This document shows positions 12,301-24,000 of a stretch of DNA of 64,000 bases, piece after piece (the first letter of the stretch is position 1; each line of letters opens with the position of its first letter). Below the pieces are notes generated by a model. That model did not search any database. It was not told the origin of the DNA and saw only the letters and a list, made by a program, of their open reading frames with translations. The stretch comes from Nematostella vectensis (taxonomy: Eukaryota; Cnidaria; Anthozoa; Actiniaria; Edwardsiidae), in assembly GCF_932526225.1 (NCBI RefSeq), contig NC_064036.1:868001-932000 (forward strand). The letters run 5' to 3'. The translations under genes were made by a program, and so were the position numbers.

Positions 12301-15300
12301 GGTGGGTGCAAGGGTTGGGCGTCTTCAGAGTGGATACTGCACTCTGACACAGATCATAATAATGAGTCAATCACTATAGGCTCACAGAAACGAGCTGGAA
12401 ATCAAGCCTAGTGAATAACCTATCGAATAAAAATAGTTTTTGATACTGGACTTAAGATGATTTGTGGTTTATAACTGAATATCAATAAATTGTGTCTAAA
12501 ATATTATCTGTCCAGGAAGCGTAAGGGAGATTTCACGTATTATGCATGCGACCCGAGAAACGTTTGGATTTAATTCTTCCGGGAATTCCAGTTCCTGCAT
12601 TTTCCGGAAGCTATATGAACATGCCACCCCTCTGTGACAGAACAGACAAGTAGTAATTTCCCGGCAGGTTCTCAGGTTCGCAAATTGTTCATTAGATTAG
12701 GTTTCAGTAGGTCCGAGGTAGGGAAGTGATAAGGGGCGTGTAGCCCAAGATCTCCCAGATTCCTGCGTTCGTAATAACTGTGTCCCACTAAACCGGAAAA
12801 TTCGTCCCTAAAAGAAAATTAAGTAAGACAATTAAGGCATAGTCATATCTTCTTGCCAGTATAAACTACGATATGTGTGCCATGTGAAGGGCGATGAAGC
12901 ATTTCAGGATAGTGTGTTTTTGTTTAGTTTTTTTTTTTGATAGATGCGAACTTGAATACCAAAATGTACACGCATACTAGGGGGATCCTTCCCTGCTAGC
13001 AGAGGCCTCTTTTCTTGTATTTCGCTGGGCTGGAGTCCGCGAGGAAAAGATACCTCTGCCATGGGTCGAAACTGTTTCTGTTGCGCATGCGTGAGCGTTA
13101 ATAAGCGACCGACGTGCCAAAACCCGTACCATCGCGCGAAAGCTGTCAATATGCTAATATGCTTTGCATGGGTTTAGTCGGAAATCATGAATCAAACTCC
13201 GGTTAGTTCTCCTCTTCGAAAAAAGAAAACAACTGTTCAATTTCAATCACCTAAAACGGCACTAAAAAGATTGAACAACAAACGCAGCAAAGACGAGTTT
13301 TGTCTTGTTTGTGGGATTAATTTCAAGACATCTGGGCAGGCGAGTTTCTTCAATGTAAATATCGCACAGTTGGATTCGAAGAAAATGTTACAAAACTTTT
13401 TGGTAAACTTAGATCAGCTATTCCCAGAAGAATATGCAAAACCTGTAAACGGAAGATTGACTCATTAGTCAAAAGAGAGAAAATTCTGAATGAAGATAAT
13501 GCATTGAATGGCTTCTTTTATAATTCGTCGCGTGATATTTCTACGGAGGACACCGTTTCGAATGCGGGCTTATTATCCCGCAGCGGATATACGTTTCATG
13601 CATGCGCTAGTCATTGTGGGCTCAAATAGTGGCCAGTAATTAATGAACGGAGTATGCGCTCTGGATCTCGTCCACGATCGTGGACGGCGGTTTGATCAAA
13701 CGAACTTGCGACCCATGGCAGAGGTATCTTTTCCACGCGAACGCCAGCCCAGCGAAATACAGAGAAAAGAGGCCTCTGCTAGCAGGGAAGGGGGATCCTG
13801 AATCTCTAAAAAGAACTCAAAAATGGGTTTGTTTAGGGTCATACGCAAATTCTGTTATTTTACAGTATCCTAATGATTGTTTAGTTTGTCATACGCAACA
13901 CACAAATGAACAAAGCATACCCCTCCCCTCTCCCCTAGGTAACGGGCCTGACTTTCTGATATTTGAAAATTTGGGTAAATGGCAAGTTACTTGACGGACA
14001 ACTTTGCTATTTCAATGGGTTTTTAGTTTCTATTAGAGTATGTTTAATGGATCTAATACATATTTCACCTTCAAGCGATGGCGATTTTTTCTCTGTCATC
14101 TGATGAATAAGATGAATAAAAACGATTTTCTGGGTCTCGCTGTGCCTCCCGGTTTGCTTCTGATATTTCTCATCCTCATCAGTGACCTCAGTCTGTACCT
14201 GCTTTTCCGTTTTTATGACAGTCGTTTCACGATCATCATCTTTAATTCTATCCACATCTTCCTTAATTCCACTCTCTTTGATTCTCCTTTCTCCCTGTTC
14301 GTCAGTCTGTACCAGCTTTTCCGTTTTCATGACAATCGTTTCACGATCATCATCTTTAATTCTATCCACATCTTCCTTAATTCCACTCCCTTTGATACTC
14401 CTTTCTCCCTGTTCGTCAGTCTCTACCTGCTTTTCCGTTTTCATGACAATCGTTTCACGATCATCATCTTTAATTCTATCCACATCTTCCTTAATTCCAC
14501 TCTCTTTGATTCTCCTTTCTCCCTGTTCGTCAGTCTGTACCAGCTTTTCCGTTTTCATGACAATCGTTTCATGCTCATCATCTTTACTTCTTTTGTCTTC
14601 CTCAGGAACGCCATACAGCTCCACCCTTAAGGAAGGGCAAAAGTACCAATCGACCGGACAGAACCGGACAAACTGACCAACTATCGGTTGCTGTAGACTT
14701 ACTGTCTTAACTGAGTTATGATCCTCGTTGGCGTCAATGATCTAAAAACAAGATATGAATTACTGAGCCAAGCAGACAACCCTGCCCAAGTCCCCTGTTA
14801 TTGGGCGGGAAAGAACACTCCGTCCCAGTCCCCCGCAACTGAAAGGGACAGACAACCCCGCCCTAGATCCCCGCTAGAGGGATAGAGAACCCTTCCCCAG
14901 TCCCCCGCTACTGAGAGGAATAGACAATCCTTCCCCAGTCACCCGCTACTGAGAGGGATGGACAACCCTTCCCCAGTCCCCCGCTACTGAGAGGGATGGA
15001 CAACCCTTCCCCAGTCCCCCGCTACTGAGAGGAATAGACAGCCCTTCCCCAGTCCCCCGATACTGAGAGGGATGGACAACCCTTCCCCAGTCCCCCGCTA
15101 CTGAGAGGGATGGACAACCCTTCCCCAGTCCCCCGCTACTGAGAGGAATAGACAACCCTTCCCCAGTCCCCCGCTACTGAGAGGGATGGACAACCCTTCC
15201 CCAGTCCCCCGATACTGAGAGGGATGGACAACCCTTCCCCAGTCCCCTGCTACTGAGAGGAATAGACAGCCCTTCCCCAGTACCCCGCTACTGGGAGGAA

Positions 15301-17386
15301 TAGACAACCCTTCCCCAGTCCCCCGCTACTGAGAGGAATAGACAACCCTTCCCCAGTCCCCCGATACTGAGAGGGATGGACAACCCCTCCCCAGTCCCCC
15401 GCTACTGAGAGGGATGGACAACCCTTCCCAAGTCCCCTGCTACTGAGAGGGATAGACAACCCTTCCCCAGTCCCCCGCTACTGAGAGGGATAGACAACCC
15501 TTCCCCAGTCCCCTGCTACTGAGAGGAATAGACAACCCTTCCCCAGTCCCCCGCTACTGAGAGGGATAGACAACCCTTCCCCAGTCCCCTGCTACTGAGA
15601 GGGATAGACAACCCTTCCCCAGTCCCCTGCTACTGAGAGGGATGGACAACCCTTCCCCAGTCCCCTGCTACTGAGAGGGATAGAGAGTCTGATAAGATAC
15701 GATAAGATAAGATACCAGTCTTTTGTGATTTTCCAGTATGAATCCTTAGAGTCATACCTTTAGATCCCCTATGTTAAATCAATCGAGTAAAGATACGACT
15801 GACTTCATAGCAATCGCCAAAATGTTGCAATTCGCTGGTAAAAAGCCACGATTTCAAAACAAAAAGGCTGGTTTAACCGCACGGTACTGAAACTAGTCAT
15901 GTGATTTTCAGCACTGACCCAGCCCAGTCCTAATCAACACATCAACCCCCCCCCCCCTTTAATGCACCGACCTGGTTCCCATTCTCCTCGTGGGTGACCC
16001 AACTCTCGTCGTCAAGTGAGTACTGCAGACGGTATTTCTTGACATAATCATTATTCCCCTTAGGGTTCCCTTGCGTAGCGACAGAAGTGACGCAGTGGGT
16101 CCCCCCTAGGTCGACTTGTAGCCAGCAGTCCCCCGCTACTGAGAGGGGAAGACAACCCTTCCCCAGTCCCCCGCTACTGAGAGGGGAAGACAACCTTTCC
16201 CCAGTCCCCCGCTACTGAGAGGGATAGACAACCCTTCCCCAGTCCCCCGCTACTGAGAGGGATGGACAACCCTTCCCCAGTCCCCTGCTACTGAGAGGGA
16301 TAGAGAGTCTGATAAGATACGATAAAGTAAGATACCAGTCTTTTGTGATTTTCCAGTATGAATCCTTAGAATCATACCTTTAGATCCCCTATGTTAAATC
16401 AATCGAGTAAAGCTACGACTGACTTCATAGCAATCGCCAAAATGTTGCAATTCGCTGGTAAAAAGCCACGATTTCAAAACAAAAAGGCTGGTTTAACCGC
16501 GCGGTACTGAAACTAGTCATGTGATTTTCAGCACTGACCCAGCCCAGTCCTAATCAACACATCAACCCCCCCCCCCCCCCCCTAATGCACCGACCTGGTT
16601 CCCATTCTCCTCGTGGGTGACCCAACTCTCGTCGTCAAGTGAGTACTGCAGACGGTATTTCTTGACATAATCATTATTCCCCTTAGGGTTCCCCTGCGTA
16701 GCGACAGAAGTGACGCGGTGGGTCCCCCCTAGGTCGACTTGTAGCCAGCAGTCATAAGAATCGCCTGCACACCACGCTACGGAGTTGTTTAGCCTAGCGT
16801 TGGAGGGAGGGGTGGGTGGTGCGTTTGCCACAGATGACGCTGTGATGCGATCGTCAGGAAGGGACTTACTTTCTAATCCAAGAGGCTTAGCCGTTACGTT
16901 TTCTGTCAATCCATACAATCAAAAATATTATGATTAAAATATAGTTATAGATTCCAAAGATAGTTTAATTCTTAACAAACTATGACCTTGAGTTGAGGAC
17001 GGCGGCAGAAAGCAATGAAAACTTGGTTGAGAATTCAGTAATAATTGAAAGTTTTGCGTATCCGCTACTTCTGTTTTCACTTTCATGATAACATTTAGGA
17101 CATGAAGCATATCTGGGTTTATCAGAATTCTCTTACTGTTGCGACGTTGGCGCCAGCCAAAACAACACAAGATTTAAAACACGGGTTATCAGGGCATGAG
17201 AATGAAGTGATCCACAGTTCTGAATGATCTTCGCGCCCCAACTGTTGTTTTCTACCAGATCATCAAATAAAATTGGATAACAAGAGGTTTTAGACGTTGT
17301 CATTTTATATGACTCGAATCTGATAGACTGTGTGTCTTACCATCGTTTACGAGCTCGTTGTCATCATTCACGCGGCACTCCGACAT
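6325..17386 (-). CDS. Gene A: F5/8C (discoidin) - acidic repeat - START protein, about 578 aa
   Basis: Eight coding exons (high to low): 17386-17341, 16902-16595, 14741-14069, 12343-12156, 9467-9431, 9026-8918, 7363-7235, 6571-6325. All junctions are GT-AG and the phases agree, summing to 579 codons. The start MSECRV follows a likely 3' splice site, so a 5' UTR exon probably exists. Residues 16-170 form an F5/8 type C fold (DCWLQVDLGG, NNSVAWCAG, and the closing RFCPVDW...LRVELYG). A glutamate/lysine-rich section follows, with about 3.5 copies of a 38-residue unit. Residues 350-560 form a START lipid-binding domain (EVWSRRS, HWDKTFD, NEPYFASAWRNATHP, GTFLVADPAKW). No signal peptide or membrane helix is seen, so it should be cytosolic. 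The function is inferred: lipid binding or transfer combined with a discoidin-type binding module. Compared with gene B it lacks all PLAT exons, the long coiled coil and the linker exon. Exon 14741-14069 ends at GAAG|GTGAAA, a weak donor, and is the least certain junction. Confidence 0.8.
7600..8695. repeat. 27-bp minisatellite, about 39 copies, in gene A START intron
   Basis: The unit includes TTACGTACATTGTGTACCTC. It lies in the intron between START exons 9026-8918 and 7363-7235. Many long frames on both strands (CYVHCVP-like or THMRYTMYV-like) are repeat artefacts. The core ACGTACATTGTGTAC is nearly self-complementary, so each unit can form a small hairpin. The gene B intron at this position has only an 80-bp doublet. 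Confidence 0.95.
9508..9766. repeat. 17-bp ACAACCCAACGACACAT array, about 15 copies
   Basis: It lies about 40 bp upstream (in gene orientation) of the acceptor of the 37-bp START exon 9467-9431. The homologous intron of gene B has the same array expanded to about 95 copies. Its long frames are artefacts. Confidence 0.95.
9767..12170. repeat. 19-bp minisatellite, about 126 copies, containing the START exon donor
   Basis: The consensus is GTGATTGACGTGTACCTTA. On the minus strand every good copy reads CAATCACTAAG|GTACACG, which is the real exon end and 5' splice site at 12156. Variant units (for example GTGTATCTTAGTGATTAACG) recur at about 10127, 10500, 10768 and 11168, showing higher-order repeat structure. 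The gene B homologue has about 16 copies. Confidence 0.95.
12344..12980. other. Gene A intron, no exon recognised
   Basis: No homologue of gene B's linker exon is found here. The segment about 12376-12412 resembles 54285-54345 (shared GGCTCACAGAAAC and ATCAAGCCTAG), so it may be part of a dispersed repeat. Confidence 0.5.
12983..13796. mobile_element. TIR element about 0.8 kb carrying a zinc-finger gene fragment
   Basis: Ends of about 95-100 bp are inverted copies: 12983-13075 against 13703-13796, sharing CTGCTAGCAGAGGCCTC, TATTTCGCTGGGCTGG and GATACCTCTGCCATGGGTCG. It lies in the gene A intron between the acidic-repeat and START exons. No transposase core is seen, so it looks like a non-autonomous DNA transposon that carries part of a gene. 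A clear target-site duplication is not visible. Confidence 0.75.
13187..13600 (+). pseudogene. Zinc-finger N-terminal fragment inside TIR element
   Basis: An open frame starting MNQTPVSSPLRKK encodes FCLVCGINFK and stops at 13468. About 20 bases before that stop another frame continues with RICKTCKRKIDSLVKREK. Together these give a Cys-x2-Cys ... Cys-x2-Cys treble-clef-like module, split by a frameshift or an unspliced intron. The layout recalls N-terminal zinc-binding modules seen in uncharacterised invertebrate proteins. No catalytic domain follows. Confidence 0.5.
14189..14602 (-). repeat. Coding 114-bp tandem repeat (38 aa), about 3.6 copies
   Basis: Inside the acidic exon of gene A. Repeat starts at about 14189, 14303, 14417 and 14531 are exactly 114 bp apart, so the frame is kept. 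Each unit contains RIKDDDRETIVMKTEK followed by DEQGERRIK. Gene B has one related unit (27030-27165), so the expansion is specific to A. Confidence 0.9.
14765..15690. repeat. 38-39-bp minisatellite, about 24 copies, in gene A F5/8C intron
   Basis: The unit contains CCCCAGTCCCCCGCTACTGA and a GAGGGATAGACAACCCTTCC half. It begins about 25 bp from the acceptor of exon 14741. A shorter block recurs at 16120-16310 after the segmental duplication. Four decayed copies exist in the gene B intron (28318-28490). Confidence 0.95.
15660..16310 (-). pseudogene. Tandem-duplicated intron segment with truncated F5/8C exon copy
   Basis: About 470 bp (15660-16128) repeats 16285-16750 almost base for base. It includes the 3' half of the F5/8C exon (15972-16128) with its donor but no acceptor. 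Read on the minus strand, the exon copy starts at DCWLQVDLGG. Its upstream end is joined directly to minisatellite sequence at the shared bases CAGTC. It cannot be spliced in by its own acceptor. Confidence 0.85.
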
Positions 17387-18270
17387 GGCTGCAATGTGCA
17401 AAAAGAAACAAGGTTTTAGAATTACCGTATGTTACTATTTGAGAAGGAATAAAAAGTCAATAGAACTTAATTATACACCACCGTCATATAAAACGTCTCA
17501 AGAAATGTGAGTGTTGAGGGCATTTTATTCGAGTTTCATTAACTTGCGATTTGATCAAGATCAGAGGGCACAAGTTCTCTTAACTCTTTTAAACACGCAA
17601 AAACGCGAACACAATGGAAAAGTATAAAAATCGTAAGCAAGGAATTATTTCAATATACTTTAATACATTATATATACTATATAACATATCACCAAGTGTG
17701 ATAAAGCACTTTGAATTTATTTTTCGGCCTGGTTCACTTTCACCCCAATTTATTTTTTTCAAAGTCAGTTCGGGTTTAACCATTCTAAGAGAACGCAGTG
17801 GCTAAACAAGCGATAGGACTCATGGTTTTGGTTATTCTCCTCTCATTTTGACGATTCCCTTTGTGTGTGGAGCATATTTATGATAAGTCGTAGAGCCAAC
17901 TGACATCATCCATATATTCCGCATTCCTGCTACTTCCTGCTACGAGTACCGCAGGGCACCGAAAGCGAAGTTCTTAAACATACATTTCTACGGGTTAAGA
18001 CACCGCCTTAAGTATGTGACAAGTCAATGAAGTGGCGGTGAATATTCTTAAGGTTGCTATGGTATGGAAAGAAGCCAATGTGTTTACAATGTTCATGGCA
18101 CTCGATCGGACCCTGCCAACGATCGATCTGTTTCATTAACGTTCCTCTCATCCAATGTGATGGAGAACACAGAATGCTGCCAGGCGCGTCATGATGAGAA
18201 CTTTATCACCAGACCTCAGCAGCATCGCTTCCAGCGCGGTCTCCCCTGTAACACAGAGCCGTAGTAGGCC
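17387..18270. other. Upstream of gene A, no further gene seen
   Basis: The bases just before the start codon read TTGCAG, a likely acceptor, so a 5' UTR exon should lie in or beyond this stretch. None can be defined by eye. Confidence 0.5.
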
Positions 18271-18451
18271 ACGTAAGATTTGTTGGGGGGGGGGGACACA
18301 ATACAGAAACATAAAGAAAAAATTGGGGGAGGGCACAGCCACGCCCCTTCTAGTCATTTCCTTATAATTTTCGAAAATATTAGGGGGCACATGCCCCCAG
18401 TGCCCCACCCCCTGTTAGGGCCCTGTAATACCCATCTGATATCCAAGTCAT

Positions 18452-18764
18452 ACATGAATTGGCCAGAACCCTGAACTCCCACAGACAAGATGATGTGGTC
18501 TTCCTCTACTTCGCCAAAGCGTTCGACTCCTTCCCGCACAAGAGCCTACGCCAGAAATCCGACCATTGCGGATTCCGCTGGAGGACTTCACGTCGTGGTT
18601 CTCTTGTAAACGGCTCTGCGTCGATCTGGTTACCTGTACTTTCAGGCGTCACTCAAGGATTCGTACTCGGGCCCATCTTGATTTTCAGAAATGACCTGCC
18701 TCACACTGTTTCCTCCAGCATCAGCCATGCTGACGACATGTACCGAAGCGTCTCCTCCCGATGA
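18452..18764 (+). pseudogene. Non-LTR retrotransposon reverse transcriptase fragment
   Basis: The frame contains DVVFLYFAKAFDSFPHKSL, then VLSGVTQGFVLGPILI and an ADD-type motif (SHADDMYRS). These match the order of conserved reverse-transcriptase blocks: the FDxxxH-like block, the SGxxQGxxLGPxLF-like block and a degenerate catalytic xADD. Only about 100 codons remain. The catalytic block is altered and no endonuclease domain is near, so this is a dead remnant of a LINE. Confidence 0.8.
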
Positions 18765-19260
18765 GACCTTCCAGCTTTACAACTCTACCTCGTCTCTCGA
18801 GACATTGCATCATGGTTAGTAGACGTTAAGTAGTGTGGTTTCACTACTTAATCCGCACTGCGACACTCGAGGGGGTTCATTATCAGAAGAACTTGGCCGT
18901 TTACAGCACCTCCCCTTTTAACTGACGCAAACAGTGCGAGGAAGTGAACAAAAAAGCTAGATAGATAGAAAGATTATTAATAATATATTAATAGGTTTAT
19001 AAAAGATAGATAATAAAACTATAATAATAAAACTATTACGATTAAGAATATTCTCGGTCAGACTATTTAGCTATGTCTTGGAGACAAAAAAGATATTTTT
19101 AAAACGGTTTGTTTTAAACCTTGATACACTGTTCCTCCGCTAAGCGCATCACCTCATGGCTTGTTAAGGGATAAGGCGACGTTCGTTATCAATAACATTG
19201 TCGAAATTTGACTAACATATTGCTGTTGTATAGTCAACAATGGTGGTTATATTTGCCAGC
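18765..19260. other. Intergenic, no gene seen
   Basis: AT-rich stretch including short TAGATA-type simple repeats around 18955-19040. No supported coding feature is present. Confidence 0.5.
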
Positions 19261-19265
19261 TTGAT

Positions 19266-19677
19266 TGAATCACTATATTGCACTCCTGGGCAAATAATGG
19301 ATAGTGCGCTACTGGGTCCTGGGTGTTATCCAGGGGCCTACATCATTATAGCATCACTATATTGCACTCCTGGGCAAATAATGGATAGTGCGCTACTGGG
19401 TCCTGGGTGTTCTCCAGGGGCCTACATCATTATAGCATCACTATATTGCATTCCTGGGCAAATAATGGATAGTGCGCTACTGGGTCCTGGGTGTTCTCCA
19501 GGGGCCTACATCATTATAGCATCACTATATTGCATTCCTGGGCAAATAATGGATAGTGCGCTACTGGGTCCTGGTGTTCTCCAGGGGCCTACATCATTAT
19601 AGCATCACTATATTGCACTCATGGGCAAATAATGGATAGTGCGCTACTGGGTCATGGGTGTTCTCCAGGGGCCTACA
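19266..19677. repeat. 84-bp tandem repeat, 5 copies
   Basis: Each unit contains GGCAAATAATGGATAGTGCG and CCAGGGGCCTACAT. 84 is divisible by three, which creates an uninterrupted repetitive frame of 120 codons on the plus strand. It is not a gene. Confidence 0.95.
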
Positions 19678-19734
19678 TGTAACAACTGCGCTATCTGACC
19701 GGCAAAAGGAAACTTCGACCGCAGCTATTGCATA

Positions 19735-20028
19735 AAGGCCTGGCTAAACTAGGCGATATGTCGAGCGCGACATGTCTCTTAAATGTTTCCTAGTTTAGTC
19801 ACCGCCTGCATGTCTCCTAGTTAAGCCAACCAGGGAACATTGTAGCGCGCGAAAAATCTTGTAGCAGCGATAAAGAAATGTTTCTACGATAGTTGAGAAA
19901 CATTTTCGTGTCGCGCCCTTTAAAATTTGTCGCGCGCTACATGTTTCTGGCAGTTGCTAAACTAGGAAAAAAAACATGTCGCACGCTCCACGTCGCGCAC
20001 GACTTGTCTCCTAATTTAGCCAGGCCTT
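19735..20028. mobile_element. MITE-like element with 19-bp terminal inverted repeats
   Basis: AAGGCCTGGCTAAACTAGG at the left is the inverse of the right end with one mismatch. Inside are further inverted CGCGACATGT / GTCGCGCG motifs, so the element can fold extensively. There is no coding capacity. It is a non-autonomous DNA transposon. Confidence 0.8.
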
Positions 20029-20220
20029 AAGGGAGACAAAAGAATCTATTAGAATTCGCGCAACTTTAAGGTTATCCGCTCTAAATCAACACCCGCATTC
20101 TCAAACTTTCAATAGACACACTGCTTTTACAATGGCTTCAAGCATAGTTAATCAACTATGCTTCAAATAGCCGGGTAATCGTAATTGACCGGAAGTAAAT
20201 TGGTGAGATGCCGCTTTAAG
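20029..20220. repeat. Dispersed repeat, copy 1 (other copy about 44935-45130)
   Basis: Both copies share GAGACAAA, ATCTATTAGAAT, ATCCGCTCTAAAT and CAATAGACACACTGCTTT in the same order and orientation. One copy follows the MITE and the other lies in a gene C intron. Family unknown. Confidence 0.7.
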
Positions 20221-21080
20221 CCTCGCCAGACAGCTCGTGTAGTACGCAACCCTGGCGTGGTCACAACCGGGTCAAGCGATCCTTGCACGCTGCCCGGTTC
20301 GTCTGCGGCAGCCACCGTTTACCCCCTCTATTTGCGCGATAAATAAAAAGGTTTCTTTTCATTCTAATCGTGTTTTGCAAACAAACAAAAAAACGAACGC
20401 GACGTGAGGAGGTAACCTTAAGAAACAAATGCTGATATACCAAAAATAGAAAGAAAAAAAAACAATGCAAAAAAGATAATCATTGGTTTAATTGTATCAA
20501 TAACAGCTTTACGTTAACTGAAATCTTTAACAAAATTAGATAACGTCCAAAATGACAGTTTGTGAATTTACTTCATTGTATGTATGCAAATGGTAAACAT
20601 TACAGTGCGCTAAGCGCAATTTATCATTTAAAGAATTGAGTAAATGAAAACCGGTTTATTTAAAAAAATGAGATAAAAACGTTTATACCCCTTTATTTCC
20701 TTTTAAAAGACTTTGATTGGGCGAACGTAAAGAATTGGCGTGAACTTAAGAATACCTGGGTTGGACATTAACATACAATGCTACTAACATACGTTGGAAC
20801 GAACGAAAGAATTTACGAATGATCAGCTGACCATGCAAAATTTTGCAATTCACTTTCCGCAGTAGATATTGAAGGTTAAAATAAAAAGCGCTAGGTATTA
20901 GAAAAAGTTTCAAAAAGGCTCCTTTTTGCTGGTGAAGAAAACAGAGACGGAGAAGAGTACGGTGCTAACTGCGTTTGTGCGAATCAGCGCGGATGATACG
21001 CAATCAGGAAGGTAGGAACGGTTGCTTTTTACTTCTTCTCCGTCTCAGCTTCATTCCCTACGTTTGTAAAAAACGGGTTT
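20221..21080. other. 3' flank of gene B
   Basis: It shares blocks with the 3' flank of gene A (see 6020-6324). A minus-strand AATAAA lies at about 20693. No other gene is seen. Confidence 0.5.
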
Positions 21081-24000
21081 TTAGAGACTGTCGATATTCG
21101 TCTGTTGTTTCCCGTGTTGCTGTGGGCCTTCATCTTGCGCCTTCATCTTGAAATTCTGCGCGTGGAATTTCTTGAGACTAGCCGCCCATTTGGCTGGGTC
21201 AGCGGCTAAGAAAGTGCCCTTGGCCTGAGAGGGAACTGACCCTTTAACTTGGCAAATGATGGTGACCAGCGAAGAGCTGTTATCGACGGACTGCGGACGG
21301 ACGACAAGTCCCGCGAATAAGTAGTCCAACCTGATGACAAAGATGCTGGTGAGGATTTGGTCTTGAGATTACTCCAGTACAATTAAAAACCAATTCAACC
21401 CATGTTGCATTCTCTGAGATTCCATGTGCCGTAACCCGTGTTAATTAAGATAACCGTGAGACAAAACGGGTTACGTCACATGATTATCTAGTGCAGCCTT
21501 GCAGTATGTTAGTAATTCTGTAGCCATAAATGATGCCACGAGTTTTCATCCCCTGCTTGCTCCTCTTTCTTACCCACTCCCTTTCTTCGACTATGTGTGA
21601 GGTTTATAGGGTAAAGCTCCCAGCCCTTCCCCCTTATACCACTTGCTCTTCCCACTCCCTTTCTTCGACTATGTGTGAGGTTTATAGGGGTAAAGCTCCC
21701 AGCCCTTCCCCCTTATACCACTTGCTCTACGCACTCCCTTTCTTCGACTATGTGTGAGGTTTTTAGGGGTAAAGCTCCCAGCCCTTCCCCCTTATACCAC
21801 TTGCTCTACGCACTCCCTTTCTTCGACTATGTGTGAGGTTTTTAGGGGTAGAGCTCCCAGCCCTTCCCCCTTATACCACTTGCTCTACGCACTCCCTTTC
21901 TTCGACTATGTGTGAGGTTTTTAGGGGTAAAGCTCCCAGCCCTTCCCCCCTATACCACTTGCTCTTCCCACTCCCTTTCTTCGACTATGTGTGAGGTTTT
22001 TAGGGGTAGAGCCCCCAACCCTTCCCCTTATACAACTAGCTGTACACCCTCCCCTTCATGATTTTTTGTCTGATACTTTAGGGGTAACTCCCTCCTTAGG
22101 TCACTATGCTAATTAGCTTCACCCTGCCCCCCCTGACTAGGTATCGACGTCCATGCCCACCATATCTAGCCAAGTAGCTTTACCCATCCCCCTTTAAATG
22201 TTATTAAGGGGGCTCCTTCTTTTAAAGGAGATGTCTACCTTAGCACCCTATATCTAGCCAGATAGCTCAGCAATCCTCCCTTTAAATGTAATTTAGGTCA
22301 CTCCTTCTTTTAAAAGAGATTACGCCCTCCTTAGGTCATTATATCTAGCCGCTAGCTCTACCCCGCCCCCTCCCTGACTATTTGTTTTCTAGAAGTCATC
22401 GCTAGAGGTATAGCCCTCCTTTGGATGCTAGCTCTTTATCGTACTCACTTGAGTGGTTTTATCTTCTCGTTTCGAGTGTTTGGGTGCGTCGTGTTACGCC
22501 AAGCTGATGCGAAGTATGGTTCGCTCTTCTCTTCTTTGTTCAAAGTGGCCAGCACAAAATCGCGCTTCTTTATGGGGCTGTGTGGAGAATGAAACAAAAT
22601 TACATTTATTTAGAGGCTGTTTGAGGTTTTGGAAAGACCGTAGAAAATGTAAGAACGCGCCGAAAACGAAAATGTGCACGCATAAAATAAAAAAGTTCAG
22701 CTTCTTCGAATGGCAAAGTTCTCTATGTTGCTATGTAAATGCTATGTCAACAAGCAAGTCCTGGAGTTATATCGGCTTTGTTTTGAAACAAACAATTTCT
22801 TACCAGGTTAACTTTAAGTACACTTCTAAAAATAATGTATGTAAATAATGTAACACCCAGGCGGCTCTTCTGTGCCCAAGCCATTTATAGTACCCACTAC
22901 ACACAAGTAGCAAGACACGGTATAATAGTTCAGTTTTCAGGCTGCGAAGAGGAGAGCACCATAAAGTTTAGTGAGGGAGTCCAGTGGATACGCCCAGGTG
23001 TATGTACGTACGTTGTTACCACTACTTGTTCTGAAAGGTTATAAAGTTTAGTGAGGGAGTCCAGTGGATACGCCCAGGTGTATGTACGTACGTTGTTACC
23101 ACTACTTGTTCTGAAAGGTTATTTCTGTCCATATTAGTGGCGGAAACCTTTGTGCGTGGTAACTAAAGCGACGACAATTGTCCTTTCCTCCACATAATAT
23201 CTGTTTTGGATATAATTGCCTACAAGAAACCAAGGAAACACGACGTTTCGGGCAACGTCTAAGTCGAAATATCATCTAAACATTGAAGATGGGCCTTACC
23301 AGTGAATGAGTAGTGATGACGAGTCGTCAACCATCTCGAGGACATCAATTCTGTCGAAAGTCTTATCCCAGTGATGGCGAGTGCCCCAGTCCTGGAGAAG
23401 CTTCACCGCTGAAGTCATAAAAAGATTATAATTAAAGAACCTTTTACAAAGTACATGAGCTATCACATAAAGTGACGATAACTCGTCGATAGGAAAAAGC
23501 AACAGAAGTATCTGTAGTGCGGACCAAAAGAGCAGTTCCTTGACTATCTTTCCACACCGATCAATGATTAGCTCATGTAGTTAGAGTGGCTGCAGATTGT
23601 TAGAACCAAGATAAAAACTACCAAACACTGACCTTCGTCATAAGGGACGCCACCTAATTTGACTATGGCCTGTGGTATAGAACAGAAGGGTCAACTCAGA
23701 GAAAAACACATGCAACCTAACAACCCATGCAACCCAACAACATATATACAACCCAAAGACACATACAACCAAACAACACATACAACACAACAAAACAAAC
23801 AACCAAACGACACATACAACCCAACAACACATACAACCCCACGACACATACAACCCCACGACACATACAACCCAACATCACAAACAACCAAACGACACAT
23901 ACAACACAACAACACATACAATCCAACAACACAAACAACCAAACGACACATACAACACAACAAAACAAACAACCAAACGACACATACAACCCAACGACAC

